This document shows, piece by piece, positions 1 to 6,349 of a stretch of DNA of 8,156 bases; within the stretch, counting starts at the first letter, position 1, and each line of letters starts with the position of its first letter. This stretch comes from Marinospirillum sp. Lineage in GTDB: Bacteria > Pseudomonadota > Gammaproteobacteria > Pseudomonadales > Halomonadaceae. A program made the translations under genes and the position numbers. The stretch covers positions 1 to 8,156 of the forward strand of contig SKIX01000058.1 of NCBI GenBank assembly GCA_007116195.1. The letters run 5' to 3'. Below the pieces are notes generated by a model. The model had not been told where the DNA came from and ran no database searches. It worked only from the letters and a program-made list of their open reading frames with translations.

Positions 1-1
1 A

Positions 2-1297
2 GCGCTTCGGCATCTTCGTTATGGGGAGGCAGGCTACTTTTGGGTTAATGACTTAGAAACCCGCTTGCTGGTTCACCCAACCCAACCCCACTTGGAAGGC
101 CAGCTACAAAGCAGCTACCAGGACAAACAAGGCCGTTTTATTTTTCAAGACTTTGTTGATTTAGTGCAACAGCAACAGGCAGGCTATTTACACTATTTCT
201 GGCCTCGACCTGGTCAAACCAACCCTGTTGAAAAACTCTCCTATGTTGTTCTTTTTGAGCCTTGGGGCTGGGTACTGGGCAGCGGTATTTATCTTGATGA
301 AATGGAAGCTATCTTTTGGAAGGAGGCGCAAATTTATGCGCTGGTTTTTTTACTGCTTCTCGTTTTTATCAGTTATTTAGTTTGGAATATTTTAAGAGTT
401 GATGCTCGCGCCTTTCAAAGTAATAAACTGATGGCTTCAGTAATGGAGGCCTGCGCAGAAGCGATTCTGGTTACTGACCGCAGTACCCGTATTGTCTGGG
501 CAAACTCGGCTTTTCAGAAGCTGACTGGCTATGCTCCAAACGAAGTCATTGGCAAAAAGCCAGGGCAGATTATTGCCTCGGGCAAACAGGACAAAGCCTT
601 TTACGAGCAGATGTGGGCTCAACTAGAGCAAGGGCAGCACTGGTCAGGTGAGCTGGTTAATCGGCACCGCTCAGGTCAACTCTACTATGAGCAGATGACC
701 ATAACACCAGTAAAAAACAGAGCAGGTAAAATCAGCCACTATGTTGCAATTAAAAATGATATTTCAGAGCGCAAACAGGAACAGCTACGCCTGCAAGAAC
801 AGGCCTCCCGAGACAGCCTGACGGGGTTATTGAATCGCCGTAGTTTTTTAGAACACTTCAGCAGCTTTTTACAGATGAACTCAAAGGCAGCCCCAGGCGC
901 ACTGATGATGCTGGATTTAGACCACTTTAAAAAAATCAATGACAGCTACGGCCATCAAACCGGTGATCAGGTTTTAATCGAATTTGCTCAACGAATCAGT
1001 AAGCAGCTGCGTAAGCAGGACATCTTCGGACGTTTAGGTGGTGAAGAGTTCGCCATCCTAGTACCCAACCTCAGCCTGGAAGCCAGCATTAATCTGGCAG
1101 AGCGCCTCTGTACTGTTGTACAGCATCCTCCTATGCAAATTAATGGCTTGGAGTTACAAGTCACTACTAGCTTGGGCATTACCCCCATTCCTGATAGCAA
1201 CCAAGATAGCGAACAGCTGCTGAACCTAGCTGACAAGGCACTTTATGCCGCTAAAAATGCGGGGCGGGCTTGTGTGCGTGTCCACCACAGCCATTAA
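2..1297 (+). CDS. Cache-TM-PAS-GGDEF diguanylate cyclase, 5' end missing
   Basis: This is a membrane-anchored enzyme predicted to make cyclic di-GMP from two GTP in response to an extracytoplasmic signal. The frame is open from base 2, so the true start lies upstream; the TTG at 65 is internal. Of the 431 visible residues, about 1-105 match the end of a single-Cache (sCache_2) sensor, with GYFWVND, LLVHP and WGWVLGSGIYLDE. A hydrophobic helix follows at about 111-131, then a PAS domain at about 144-258 (VWANSAFQKLTGY, ending NDISERK). The GGDEF domain at about 269-427 has DSLTGLLNRR, LDLDHFKKIND and GGEEF (bases 1037-1051). The metal-binding Asp305 and Glu348 are present, as is an RxxD inhibitory site (RKQD, bases 1010-1021) five residues before GGEEF, so the enzyme looks active and feedback-controlled. 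There is no EAL domain. The ligand is unknown; Cache_2 domains often bind small organic acids. Confidence 0.93.
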   Translation, partial: ALRHLRYGEAGYFWVNDLETRLLVHPTQPHLEGQLQSSYQDKQGRFIFQDFVDLVQQQQAGYLHYFWPRPGQTNPVEKLSYVVLFEPWGWVLGSGIYLDEMEAIFWKEAQIYALVFLLLLVFISYLVWNILRVDARAFQSNKLMASVMEACAEAILVTDRSTRIVWANSAFQKLTGYAPNEVIGKKPGQIIASGKQDKAFYEQMWAQLEQGQHWSGELVNRHRSGQLYYEQMTITPVKNRAGKISHYVAIKNDISERKQEQLRLQEQASRDSLTGLLNRRSFLEHFSSFLQMNSKAAPGALMMLDLDHFKKINDSYGHQTGDQVLIEFAQRISKQLRKQDIFGRLGGEEFAILVPNLSLEASINLAERLCTVVQHPPMQINGLELQVTTSLGITPIPDSNQDSEQLLNLADKALYAAKNAGRACVRVHHSH

Positions 1298-1342
1298 GCA
1301 GCCATCAACGCGCAGCGCAAATCTTTATTTTGCATCTTTGAA

Positions 1343-1378
1343 GCCTTAAGCTAGCTAGCCTTAGCTACTTTTTAAGGC
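1343..1378 (+). promoter_or_regulatory. Inverted repeat covering the RBS of the GNAT-nitrilase gene
   Basis: GCCTTAA (1343-1349) is the exact reverse complement of TTAAGGC (1372-1378). Inside it GCTA (1350-1353) can pair with TAGC (1362-1365), leaving TACTTT (1366-1371) unpaired on one side. The likely Shine-Dalgarno AAGG (1374-1377) lies within the right arm, seven bases before the ATG at 1385. If transcribed from upstream, the hairpin could mask the ribosome binding site. This is seen as sequence symmetry only; a regulatory role is inference. The rest of the 87-base gap shows no clear promoter. Confidence 0.4.
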
Positions 1379-1384
1379 GCACTT

Positions 1385-2929
1385 ATGACGATCGAAGACC
1401 CGCACCTCAATTTACGTAATTTGAAAAAGAAGGATTACCCCCAGCTTAAGCAGTTAATGGACAAGGTCTATGATGATATTGGCGGGGCCTGGCCAGAACG
1501 CACCATCAACAAGTTAATTCGCGACTTCCCAGATGGGCAAATCGGTATTGTGGATGATGGTCAACTGGTGGGTGTTGCCTTGAGTGTGCTCGTTGACTAC
1601 GCCTTCTTTTCTGAGCCCCACAAATACAGCCACCTTTACGATGAAGACCACCTGGTTTTGAATAAAAAAGAAGGTGATGCTCTCTATGGACTCGATGTGC
1701 TCATCGACCCTGATTATCGTGGTCACCGCCTGGGTCGACGCCTCTATGATGCGCGTAAGGAGTTATGCCGCTCCATGAACCTGCGCGCCATCCTGGCGGG
1801 AGGACGCATTCCTGGCTACCACGAGTATGCCAGCGACCTTAAGCCTACCGAATACTTGGAGGAGGTTGCACGTAAGGAAATTCACGACCCCATTCTTTCC
1901 TTCCAGCTGGCCAATGATTTCATGGTCAAGCGCCTGATGCGCGGTTATCTACCTGAAGATGAACGCTCTCATGGCTATGCGACTCTGCTGGAGTGGAATA
2001 ATATTTTGTATGAGCCAGCCAACCTGATTCTGGATTCCACCAGTACTGAGGCGCGTGTTGGTGCCGTGCAGTGGCAAATGCGCGAATTTGATTCAGTGGA
2101 TTCAGTATTGCAGCAGGTCGAGTATTTCGTCGATGCCCTATCCGACTATGGCAGTGATTTTGCTGTTTTCCCCGAGCTTTTCAATGCTCCCCTGATGGGG
2201 CTGACCGACCAGTCTGACCCGGTTCAGGCCATTCGCTTCCTGGGCACCTTTACCGAGCAGTTTAAGACCGAACTGATGCGCATGGCGGTCAGCTACAACA
2301 TCAATATTATTGCTGGCTCCATGGTTGAGGAAGGTGAAGATGAATTGCTGTATAACGTCGCCTATCTGTTTCGCCGCGATGGCACCCTTGAACGCCAGCC
2401 CAAGCTGCATATCACGCCTCAGGAAAGGCGTGACTGGGTGATTGAGGGCGGGCATGAGCTGTCGGTATTTGAAACCGATGCCGGGCGCATCGGTATGCTG
2501 ATCTGCTATGACGTGGAATTTCCCGAGCTGGGCCGCCTGCTAGCCGATGATGATATGGATATTCTGTTTGTGCCCTTCTGGACCGACACTAAAAACGGCT
2601 ACCTGCGCGTACGCCACTGCGCCCAGGCGCGCGCGGTGGAAAACGAATGCTATGTAGTGATCTGTGGCAGCGTCGGCAACCTGCCCTCAATTGAAAGCCT
2701 GGATATTCAGTACGCCCAGTCGGCGGTTTTCTCACCCTCAGATTTCGCCTTCCCACATGATGCGGTACTGAATGAAACCACGCCCAACACCGAAATGATT
2801 TTCTTTTCAGACCTGGATTTCAATCGCCTTAAATTAGTACGCAGTGAAGGCTCGGTGACCAACCTAAAAGACAGGCGCAAAGATTTATTTAACGTTAAAT
2901 GGAAGAAAAAAAAGAAGACTGAGTCCTAA
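1385..2929 (+). CDS. Fused GNAT acetyltransferase / carbon-nitrogen hydrolase
   Basis: This is a two-domain cytoplasmic protein of 514 residues with no signal peptide. Residues about 8-200 resemble a GNAT N-acetyltransferase: LRNLKKKDYPQLKQLMDKVY at the start, then strand 4 and the acetyl-CoA loop in LIDPDYRGHRLGRRLYDAR. The loop reads R112-G-H-R-L-G117, so the usual second glycine of (Q/R)xxGx(G/A) is an arginine. Residues about 223-500 are a nitrilase-superfamily hydrolase with the full triad: Glu264 (FPELFNAP), Lys340 (PKLHITP) and Cys374 (LICYDVEFPELGR). From established knowledge, nitrilase branches with an N-terminal RimI-like domain are known, but I know of no settled substrate; amide or nitrile hydrolysis combined with acyl transfer is inference. 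The protein ends in a run of lysines (VKWKKKKKTES). The start is supported by AAGG seven bases upstream. It may be cotranscribed with the DUF151 gene 66 bases downstream. Confidence 0.92.
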   Translation: MTIEDPHLNLRNLKKKDYPQLKQLMDKVYDDIGGAWPERTINKLIRDFPDGQIGIVDDGQLVGVALSVLVDYAFFSEPHKYSHLYDEDHLVLNKKEGDALYGLDVLIDPDYRGHRLGRRLYDARKELCRSMNLRAILAGGRIPGYHEYASDLKPTEYLEEVARKEIHDPILSFQLANDFMVKRLMRGYLPEDERSHGYATLLEWNNILYEPANLILDSTSTEARVGAVQWQMREFDSVDSVLQQVEYFVDALSDYGSDFAVFPELFNAPLMGLTDQSDPVQAIRFLGTFTEQFKTELMRMAVSYNINIIAGSMVEEGEDELLYNVAYLFRRDGTLERQPKLHITPQERRDWVIEGGHELSVFETDAGRIGMLICYDVEFPELGRLLADDDMDILFVPFWTDTKNGYLRVRHCAQARAVENECYVVICGSVGNLPSIESLDIQYAQSAVFSPSDFAFPHDAVLNETTPNTEMIFFSDLDFNRLKLVRSEGSVTNLKDRRKDLFNVKWKKKKKTES

Positions 2930-2995
2930 CCGCCTGGAGAGTCGCTCTTCTGTCAGCTAGTCTGCTAAGGTAAACAAAACAGATGAGAGGTTGCC

Positions 2996-3859
2996 ATGCT
3001 GTATTGTCCTACCCAAAAAGCATTGCAGGGTTTCATTGCTATGCTTGTTATCCTTCTTGTGAGCAGCCCCTTGGCTGCTCGCAGCCTGCAGGTTAGTGAA
3101 GACCAGCTCACTCAGGTTGAAGTTTTAACTCTGCTACTCAGCCAAGAAGGTACACCGGTTGTTCTGCTGCAGCAGCAGCAACAACCTGAAATGATCCCTA
3201 TCTTCATAGGTGCACAGGAAGCGCGGGCCATCTCTGACGCTTTGCGTGAAGACTTTTCACCTCGACCCATGACTCATGATCTACTTTCTCAACTACTGCT
3301 TAGGCTAGAGGTGCAGCTCAAACGAATTTTAATTGACCGTGTTCAACAAGGCTCCTATTTAGCCTTTTTGGAGCTTCAGGATGAAGAAAAAACAAGTCAG
3401 CTCGTTGATGCACGGCCTAGCGATGCTCTTGCTTTAGCACTACGCCTGGGTGCGCCTATTTATGTTGGGCCGGAGGTTTTGGCCACCGCCGCTCTTGTTG
3501 AACACCCAGCCTTAGAAGACCAGCTCGTTAGAGCAGCCGGAATCAGTGTTACTCAGGCAAATCAGGAGTTGCGTGCGGCTTTAGAGTTGCCTGATCAGCC
3601 CGGAGTTCTAGTGACTCAGGCTCAGGGTGTAGCAGAACAAAAAGGCATGCTGCCAGGTGCTTTTATTCTTAAGGTTAACGACCAGGCCCTCCAAACAACC
3701 ATGGAGTACCTACGCCTGGTGCGTCAAACACCCAAAAACCAAGCCACACTCATTACTTATTGGCAACAAGGCCAAACTCATCAATTAGAATTACCCAGCC
3801 AGCTGTCCAGCCGAGTTTCACAAACAAGGCCTCAACCCCAACCTGAGCCATCATTATGA
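2996..3859 (+). CDS. Exported bifunctional-nuclease-domain (DUF151) protein with PDZ-like C-terminus
   Basis: The protein has 287 residues. The N-terminus looks like a signal peptide: a polar start with Lys8, a hydrophobic core FIAMLVILLVSSPLAA, and probable cleavage after residue 28. Residues about 38-170 are the bifunctional nuclease (BFN/DUF151) domain, shown by IPIFIGAQEARAI, PRPMTHD (89-95) and DARPSDALALALR (138-150), then APIYVGPEVL. Members of this family have been reported to have DNase/RNase activity. Residues about 203-267 resemble a PDZ domain (GVLVTQAQGVAEQKGMLPG then FILKVNDQAL), which would bind peptide C-termini, and the tail is rich in Pro, Gln and Ser. A glutamine run occurs at about 59-63. 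Export would place a domain usually thought of as cytoplasmic in the periplasm, so nuclease activity on cellular nucleic acid is doubtful. The start is fixed by GAGAGG (2985-2990), five bases before ATG. It overlaps the next gene by four bases. Confidence 0.9.
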   Translation: MLYCPTQKALQGFIAMLVILLVSSPLAARSLQVSEDQLTQVEVLTLLLSQEGTPVVLLQQQQQPEMIPIFIGAQEARAISDALREDFSPRPMTHDLLSQLLLRLEVQLKRILIDRVQQGSYLAFLELQDEEKTSQLVDARPSDALALALRLGAPIYVGPEVLATAALVEHPALEDQLVRAAGISVTQANQELRAALELPDQPGVLVTQAQGVAEQKGMLPGAFILKVNDQALQTTMEYLRLVRQTPKNQATLITYWQQGQTHQLELPSQLSSRVSQTRPQPQPEPSL

Positions 3860-4320
3860 AAAAAAAGCTGCTGATTGTTGCTCATGCCCCTTCAGAAAAC
3901 ACACGAAGGCTCGTGGAGGCCTTACTTAAAGGTGCCGAACATCCAGAGATAACAGGCGTTGCTAGCAGCTGGATACCGCCACTCGAAGCCCAACCAGACG
4001 ATCTACTGACGGCTGACGGCATTATTTTAGGTACGCCTGAAAACCTTGGCTATATGTCAGGTGCCTTGAAAGATTTTTTTGATCGTTGCTACTACCCTGT
4101 TTTGGAAGAAAAACAAGGCTTACCCTGTGCCCTCATGATCCGTGCCGGGCTAGATGGCACAGGCACGCGACGGGCCCTAGAAAGCATCTTAACCGGTCTA
4201 CGCTGGAATTGCGTTCAAGAACCGCTGATTCTTAAAGGTGCTTGGCAAAACGAATTTATAAAGCAAGCTGAAGACTTGGGGCTTAGCCTAGCTGCGGGCT
4301 TAGAAGCTGGTATTTATTAA
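3856..4320 (+). CDS. Flavodoxin-fold / NAD(P)H-dependent FMN reductase-like protein
   Basis: This is a small cytoplasmic protein of 154 residues with the flavodoxin fold. The first strand KKLLIVAH runs into a phosphate-binding loop APSENT (11-16). GTPENLGYMSGALKDFFDR (59-77) corresponds to the second FMN loop and following helix of flavodoxin/NADPH-dependent FMN reductase families, and MIRAGLDGTGT (94-104) to the third. It probably binds FMN; the partner and reaction are unknown. The ATG overlaps the TGA of the DUF151 gene (ATGA), with no separate good ribosome binding site, so translation is probably coupled. The start codon is followed at once by a run of eight A (3859-3866). The gene ends four bases before the stem of a terminator it shares with etfA. 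Confidence 0.85.
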   Translation: MKKKLLIVAHAPSENTRRLVEALLKGAEHPEITGVASSWIPPLEAQPDDLLTADGIILGTPENLGYMSGALKDFFDRCYYPVLEEKQGLPCALMIRAGLDGTGTRRALESILTGLRWNCVQEPLILKGAWQNEFIKQAEDLGLSLAAGLEAGIY

Positions 4321-4323
4321 AAA

Positions 4324-4346
4324 AAGGCCAGCTTGAGGCTGGCCTT
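4324..4346. terminator. Bidirectional rho-independent terminator between flavodoxin-like gene and etfA
   Basis: A perfect nine-base stem is formed by AAGGCCAGC (4324-4332) and GCTGGCCTT (4338-4346) with loop TTGAG. On the minus strand it is followed directly by a run of T (the A run at 4319-4325), a strong terminator for etfBA. On the plus strand only a poor T tract follows, so termination of the flavodoxin-like gene should be weaker. It lies between two convergent stop codons. Confidence 0.88.
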
Positions 4347-4373
4347 AGGTATTACTGATTTATAGCAGAGTGT

Positions 4374-5300
4374 TTAGAGCTTGCCTTCTAGTTCAGGCAC
4401 AGCTTCAAACAGGTCAGCGACCAAACCATAATCAGACACTTGGAAAATAGGCGCTTCCTCATCCTTGTTGATCGCAACAATAACTTTGGAATCCTTCATA
4501 CCAGCCAAGTGCTGGATAGCACCGGAGATACCTGCTGCGATATACAACTGAGGCGCAACAATTTTACCTGTTTGGCCAACTTGCAGATCGTTAGGAACAT
4601 AGCCTGCATCTACTGCCGCACGCGATGCACCTACAGCACCACCCAGCTTATCTGCCAGCTTATAAATGGTATCAAAGCCTTCTTTGCTGCCGACACCGCG
4701 ACCGCCTGAAACGACGACACCTGCTGCAGTTAGTTCAGGACGATCAGATGCAGCCAGCTCTTCACCCAGGTGGGTAGAAAGACCTGCATCTGTCACTTTA
4801 TCCAGAGCTTCAATAGCAGCAGATCCAGTTTCGGCAACAGGGTCAAACGAAGTGCCGCGAACAGTAATCACTTTAACTGCATCTTCACTTTGCACAGTAG
4901 CAATCGCATTACCAGCATAGATAGGACGCTTGAAAGTATCGGCACTTTCTACGGCAATAATTTCAGAAATTTGGTCAACATCAAGAAGTGCGGCTGCACG
5001 GGGGAAAACGTTCTTGCCAACCGCTGTAGCAGCGGTCAACAAGTGGCTGTAATCCTTGCCCAGCTCAGCTAGCAAAGCAGCAACATTCTCAGCTAACTGG
5101 TGACCATACGCAGCATTATCAGCAACCAATACCTTGGTTACACCCTCTAGCTTAGCGGCGGCTTCAGCAGCAGGCTGACAAGCTTCACCGGCAACGAGAA
5201 CATGAATATCTCCGCCAATTGCCTTAGCTGCAGCAACCACGTTAGCGGTCACTGGCGTTAGTTCACTGTTGTGATGATCAGCTACAACTAAAATGCTCAT
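4374..5300 (-). CDS. etfA: Electron transfer flavoprotein alpha subunit
   Basis: This is the FAD-carrying subunit of the soluble heterodimeric electron transfer flavoprotein, which takes electrons from acyl-CoA and other flavin dehydrogenases and passes them to ETF:ubiquinone oxidoreductase. It has 308 residues, normal for the family. The N-terminal part starts [16 protein letters not shown]. The C-terminal FAD domain shows SGGRGVGS (198-205), [15 protein letters not shown] (224-238), QVGQTGK (240-246), the ETF-alpha signature around [17 protein letters not shown] (252-268), then VAINKD and [10 protein letters not shown]. The gene lies directly behind etfB with a one-base overlap (TAATG). A strong Shine-Dalgarno AAGGTGGT (complement of 5304-5311) sits inside the end of etfB. 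Group I type ETF of aerobic fatty- and amino-acid oxidation is most likely, given the neighbouring etfD and no FixX/FixC pair or bifurcating partner. Confidence 0.98.
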   Translation of the reverse strand: MSILVVADHHNSELTPVTANVVAAAKAIGGDIHVLVAGEACQPAAEAAAKLEGVTKVLVADNAAYGHQLAENVAALLAELGKDYSHLLTAATAVGKNVFPRAAALLDVDQISEIIAVESADTFKRPIYAGNAIATVQSEDAVKVITVRGTSFDPVAETGSAAIEALDKVTDAGLSTHLGEELAASDRPELTAAGVVVSGGRGVGSKEGFDTIYKLADKLGGAVGASRAAVDAGYVPNDLQVGQTGKIVAPQLYIAAGISGAIQHLAGMKDSKVIVAINKDEEAPIFQVSDYGLVADLFEAVPELEGKL

Positions 5301-6049
5301 TAGACCACCTTCGCTTCATTTTTCAGTTTATCGACCAGCTCATCCACGCTGCCTACCTTGATACCCGCTGAACGCTCAGCAGGCGGCTCTACTTTCAGGG
5401 TTTTCAGCTTGGAAGCCACTTCTATGCCATAGTCCGCAGGGGTTTTAGTATCCAGCGGCTTTTTCTTAGCCTTCATAATATTAGGCAGCTTGGCATAGCG
5501 AGGTTCATTCAAACGTAGATCAGCACTAAATACTGCAGGAAGCTTAACTTCCACAGTTTGCAGGCCACCATCAATTTCACGCTTAACCTGAGCTTTATCA
5601 CCTTCAACCGTGATTTCAGAGGCAAAAGTACCCTGAGCAAAACCACAAAGAGCAGCTAGCATTTGAGGGGTCTGGTTATTATCTGTATCGATAGACTGCT
5701 TGCCCATCATGATAACTTGAGGCTGCTCTTCCTCAACAACCTTAGCCAGAAGCTTCGCTGCTGTTAAAGAATCTACCTTAGCATCCGTTTCAATTAGAAT
5801 AGAGCGGTCTGCACCTAAAGCCATAGCAGTACGCAGCTGCTCTTGTGCTGTTTTAGGGCCAATAGATACAGCAACAACTTCAGTCGCTGTACCCTTTTCT
5901 TTTAAGCGAACCGCCTCTTCTACTGCGATTTCACAGAAAGGGTTCATGGACATTTTAACATTGGCCAGATCGACATCTGACTGATCCGCTTTAACGCGAA
6001 CCTTGACGTTGTAGTCTACAACGCGCTTAACAGGGACAAGAACCTTCAT
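5300..6049 (-). CDS. etfB: Electron transfer flavoprotein beta subunit
   Basis: This is the AMP-binding subunit of ETF, which also docks partner dehydrogenases. It has 249 residues, full length. Visible landmarks are [36 protein letters not shown] (35-53), the AMP loop with [17 protein letters not shown] (115-131), and the ETF-beta signature region from VKREIDGG to IMKAKKKP (155-198). The recognition loop [18 protein letters not shown] (180-197) is almost as in mitochondrial ETF, which supports an acyl-CoA dehydrogenase-type partner set. The start is supported by GGAG (complement of 6055-6058), five bases before the ATG. It is the first gene of the etfBA operon, with a sigma70-like promoter about 80 bases upstream. 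Confidence 0.98.
   Translation of the reverse strand: MKVLVPVKRVVDYNVKVRVKADQSDVDLANVKMSMNPFCEIAVEEAVRLKEKGTATEVVAVSIGPKTAQEQLRTAMALGADRSILIETDAKVDSLTAAKLLAKVVEEEQPQVIMMGKQSIDTDNNQTPQMLAALCGFAQGTFASEITVEGDKAQVKREIDGGLQTVEVKLPAVFSADLRLNEPRYAKLPNIMKAKKKPLDTKTPADYGIEVASKLKTLKVEPPAERSAGIKVGSVDELVDKLKNEAKVV
5304..5311 (-). promoter_or_regulatory. Strong RBS of etfA inside the etfB 3' end
   Basis: On the minus strand AAGGTGGT ends three bases before the etfA ATG and encodes part of the last residues of etfB (AKVV). It is an almost full match to the anti-Shine-Dalgarno, though with tight spacing (the AAGG part is seven bases away). Together with the TAATG junction it suggests coupled, roughly equal production of the two ETF subunits. 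Confidence 0.75.
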
Positions 6050-6079
6050 AGATTCTCCGTTTTCTTGGTGGTTGAAACA

Positions 6080-6104
6080 GCAGGCTGCTTAACCAACAGC
6101 CTGC
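6080..6104 (-). repeat. Inverted repeat in the etfB leader
   Basis: GCAGGCTG (6080-6087) and CAGCCTGC (6097-6104) form a perfect eight-base-pair stem with a nine-base loop. With the promoter proposed at 6127-6155, this hairpin would lie in the etfB 5' untranslated RNA, about 20-30 bases upstream of the Shine-Dalgarno. No T run follows on either strand, so it is not a usual terminator. It could be an RNA stability element or an operator. Confidence 0.55.
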
Positions 6105-6126
6105 AACATAAAAACTCTCTGCCTGA

Positions 6127-6155
6127 ATAATGACTCTAAGACAGCTTTCAGTCAA
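6127..6155 (-). promoter_or_regulatory. Predicted sigma70 promoter of etfBA
   Basis: On the minus strand TTGACT (complement of 6150-6155) and CATTAT (complement of 6127-6132) are separated by exactly 17 bases, matching the -35 consensus at five of six positions and the -10 at four of six. Transcription would begin near 6120, giving a leader of about 70 bases. Predicted by eye. Confidence 0.6.
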
Positions 6156-6175
6156 ACTTTGGCTTAAACTGACTG
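6149..6175. repeat. Inverted repeat spanning the two divergent -35 boxes
   Basis: CAGTCA (6149-6154) and TGACTG (6170-6175) are perfect inverted arms separated by 15 bases. Each arm overlaps the -35 box of one of two divergent predicted promoters, so the symmetry may come from the two -35 hexamers themselves or from a dimeric regulator acting on both directions. Confidence 0.45.
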
Positions 6176-6197
6176 GTCACAATTTTAAGCCTATAAT
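6169..6197 (+). promoter_or_regulatory. Predicted distal promoter P1 of etfD
   Basis: CTGACT (6169-6174) is followed after 17 bases by TATAAT (6192-6197), a perfect -10 box. Transcription would start near 6204, leaving a leader of about 145 bases before etfD. It faces away from the etfBA promoter, with 13 bases between the two -35 boxes. Confidence 0.55.
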
Positions 6198-6267
6198 GAT
6201 TACAGCTTAAAAACTACTGACAAGGCTTGACGTCTAAGGCTTTTCCCTCTTCACTAGGGGTCAGGAG

Positions 6268-6296
6268 TTGACCAGAAGCAAACGACCGTTTTAAAT
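6268..6296 (+). promoter_or_regulatory. Predicted proximal promoter P2 of etfD
   Basis: TTGACC (6268-6273, five of six) and TTAAAT (6291-6296, four of six) are 17 bases apart. A start near 6303 would give a leader of about 47 bases. It may be an alternative or additional promoter to the one at 6169-6197. Confidence 0.45.
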
Positions 6297-6336
6297 ACAC
6301 TCTAAGCAGTTTTAATAACGAAAACAACCCACTTTC

Positions 6337-6342
6337 GAGGAG
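6337..6342 (+). promoter_or_regulatory. RBS that selects the GTG start of etfD
   Basis: GAGGAG ends seven bases before GTG at 6350 and 22 bases before the in-frame ATG at 6365. The spacing clearly favours GTG, adding five residues (MERES) before MEFDVLIIG. Confidence 0.7.
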
Positions 6343-6349
6343 ACTTGCC

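Noticed and set aside
65..67. TTG as the start of the diguanylate cyclase
   Set aside because: The frame is open back to base 2 and the upstream codons (GYFWVNDLETR) continue the Cache domain, so this is an internal codon of a gene cut by the window edge.
3166..3186. CAG/CAA glutamine repeat in the DUF151 gene as an unstable repeat
   Set aside because: Only five consecutive glutamine codons of mixed CAG/CAA, plus a preceding CTG, are present; too short to count as a variable repeat.
4440..5072. Plus-strand open frames opposite etfA
   Set aside because: They resemble no family, lack good ribosome binding sites and lie entirely antisense to a strongly conserved gene.
6080..6104. Rho-independent terminator upstream of etfB
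   Set aside because: The stem is good but no T run follows on either strand, and no gene ends there.
6074..6170. A PsrA/FadR-type fatty-acid regulator box
   Set aside because: GAAAC and CAAAC words occur, but no paired GTTTC/GTTTG at the right spacing was found, so no named operator can be supported.
6227..6255. TTGACG as a third plus-strand -35 box
   Set aside because: No acceptable -10 box occurs 16-18 bases downstream.
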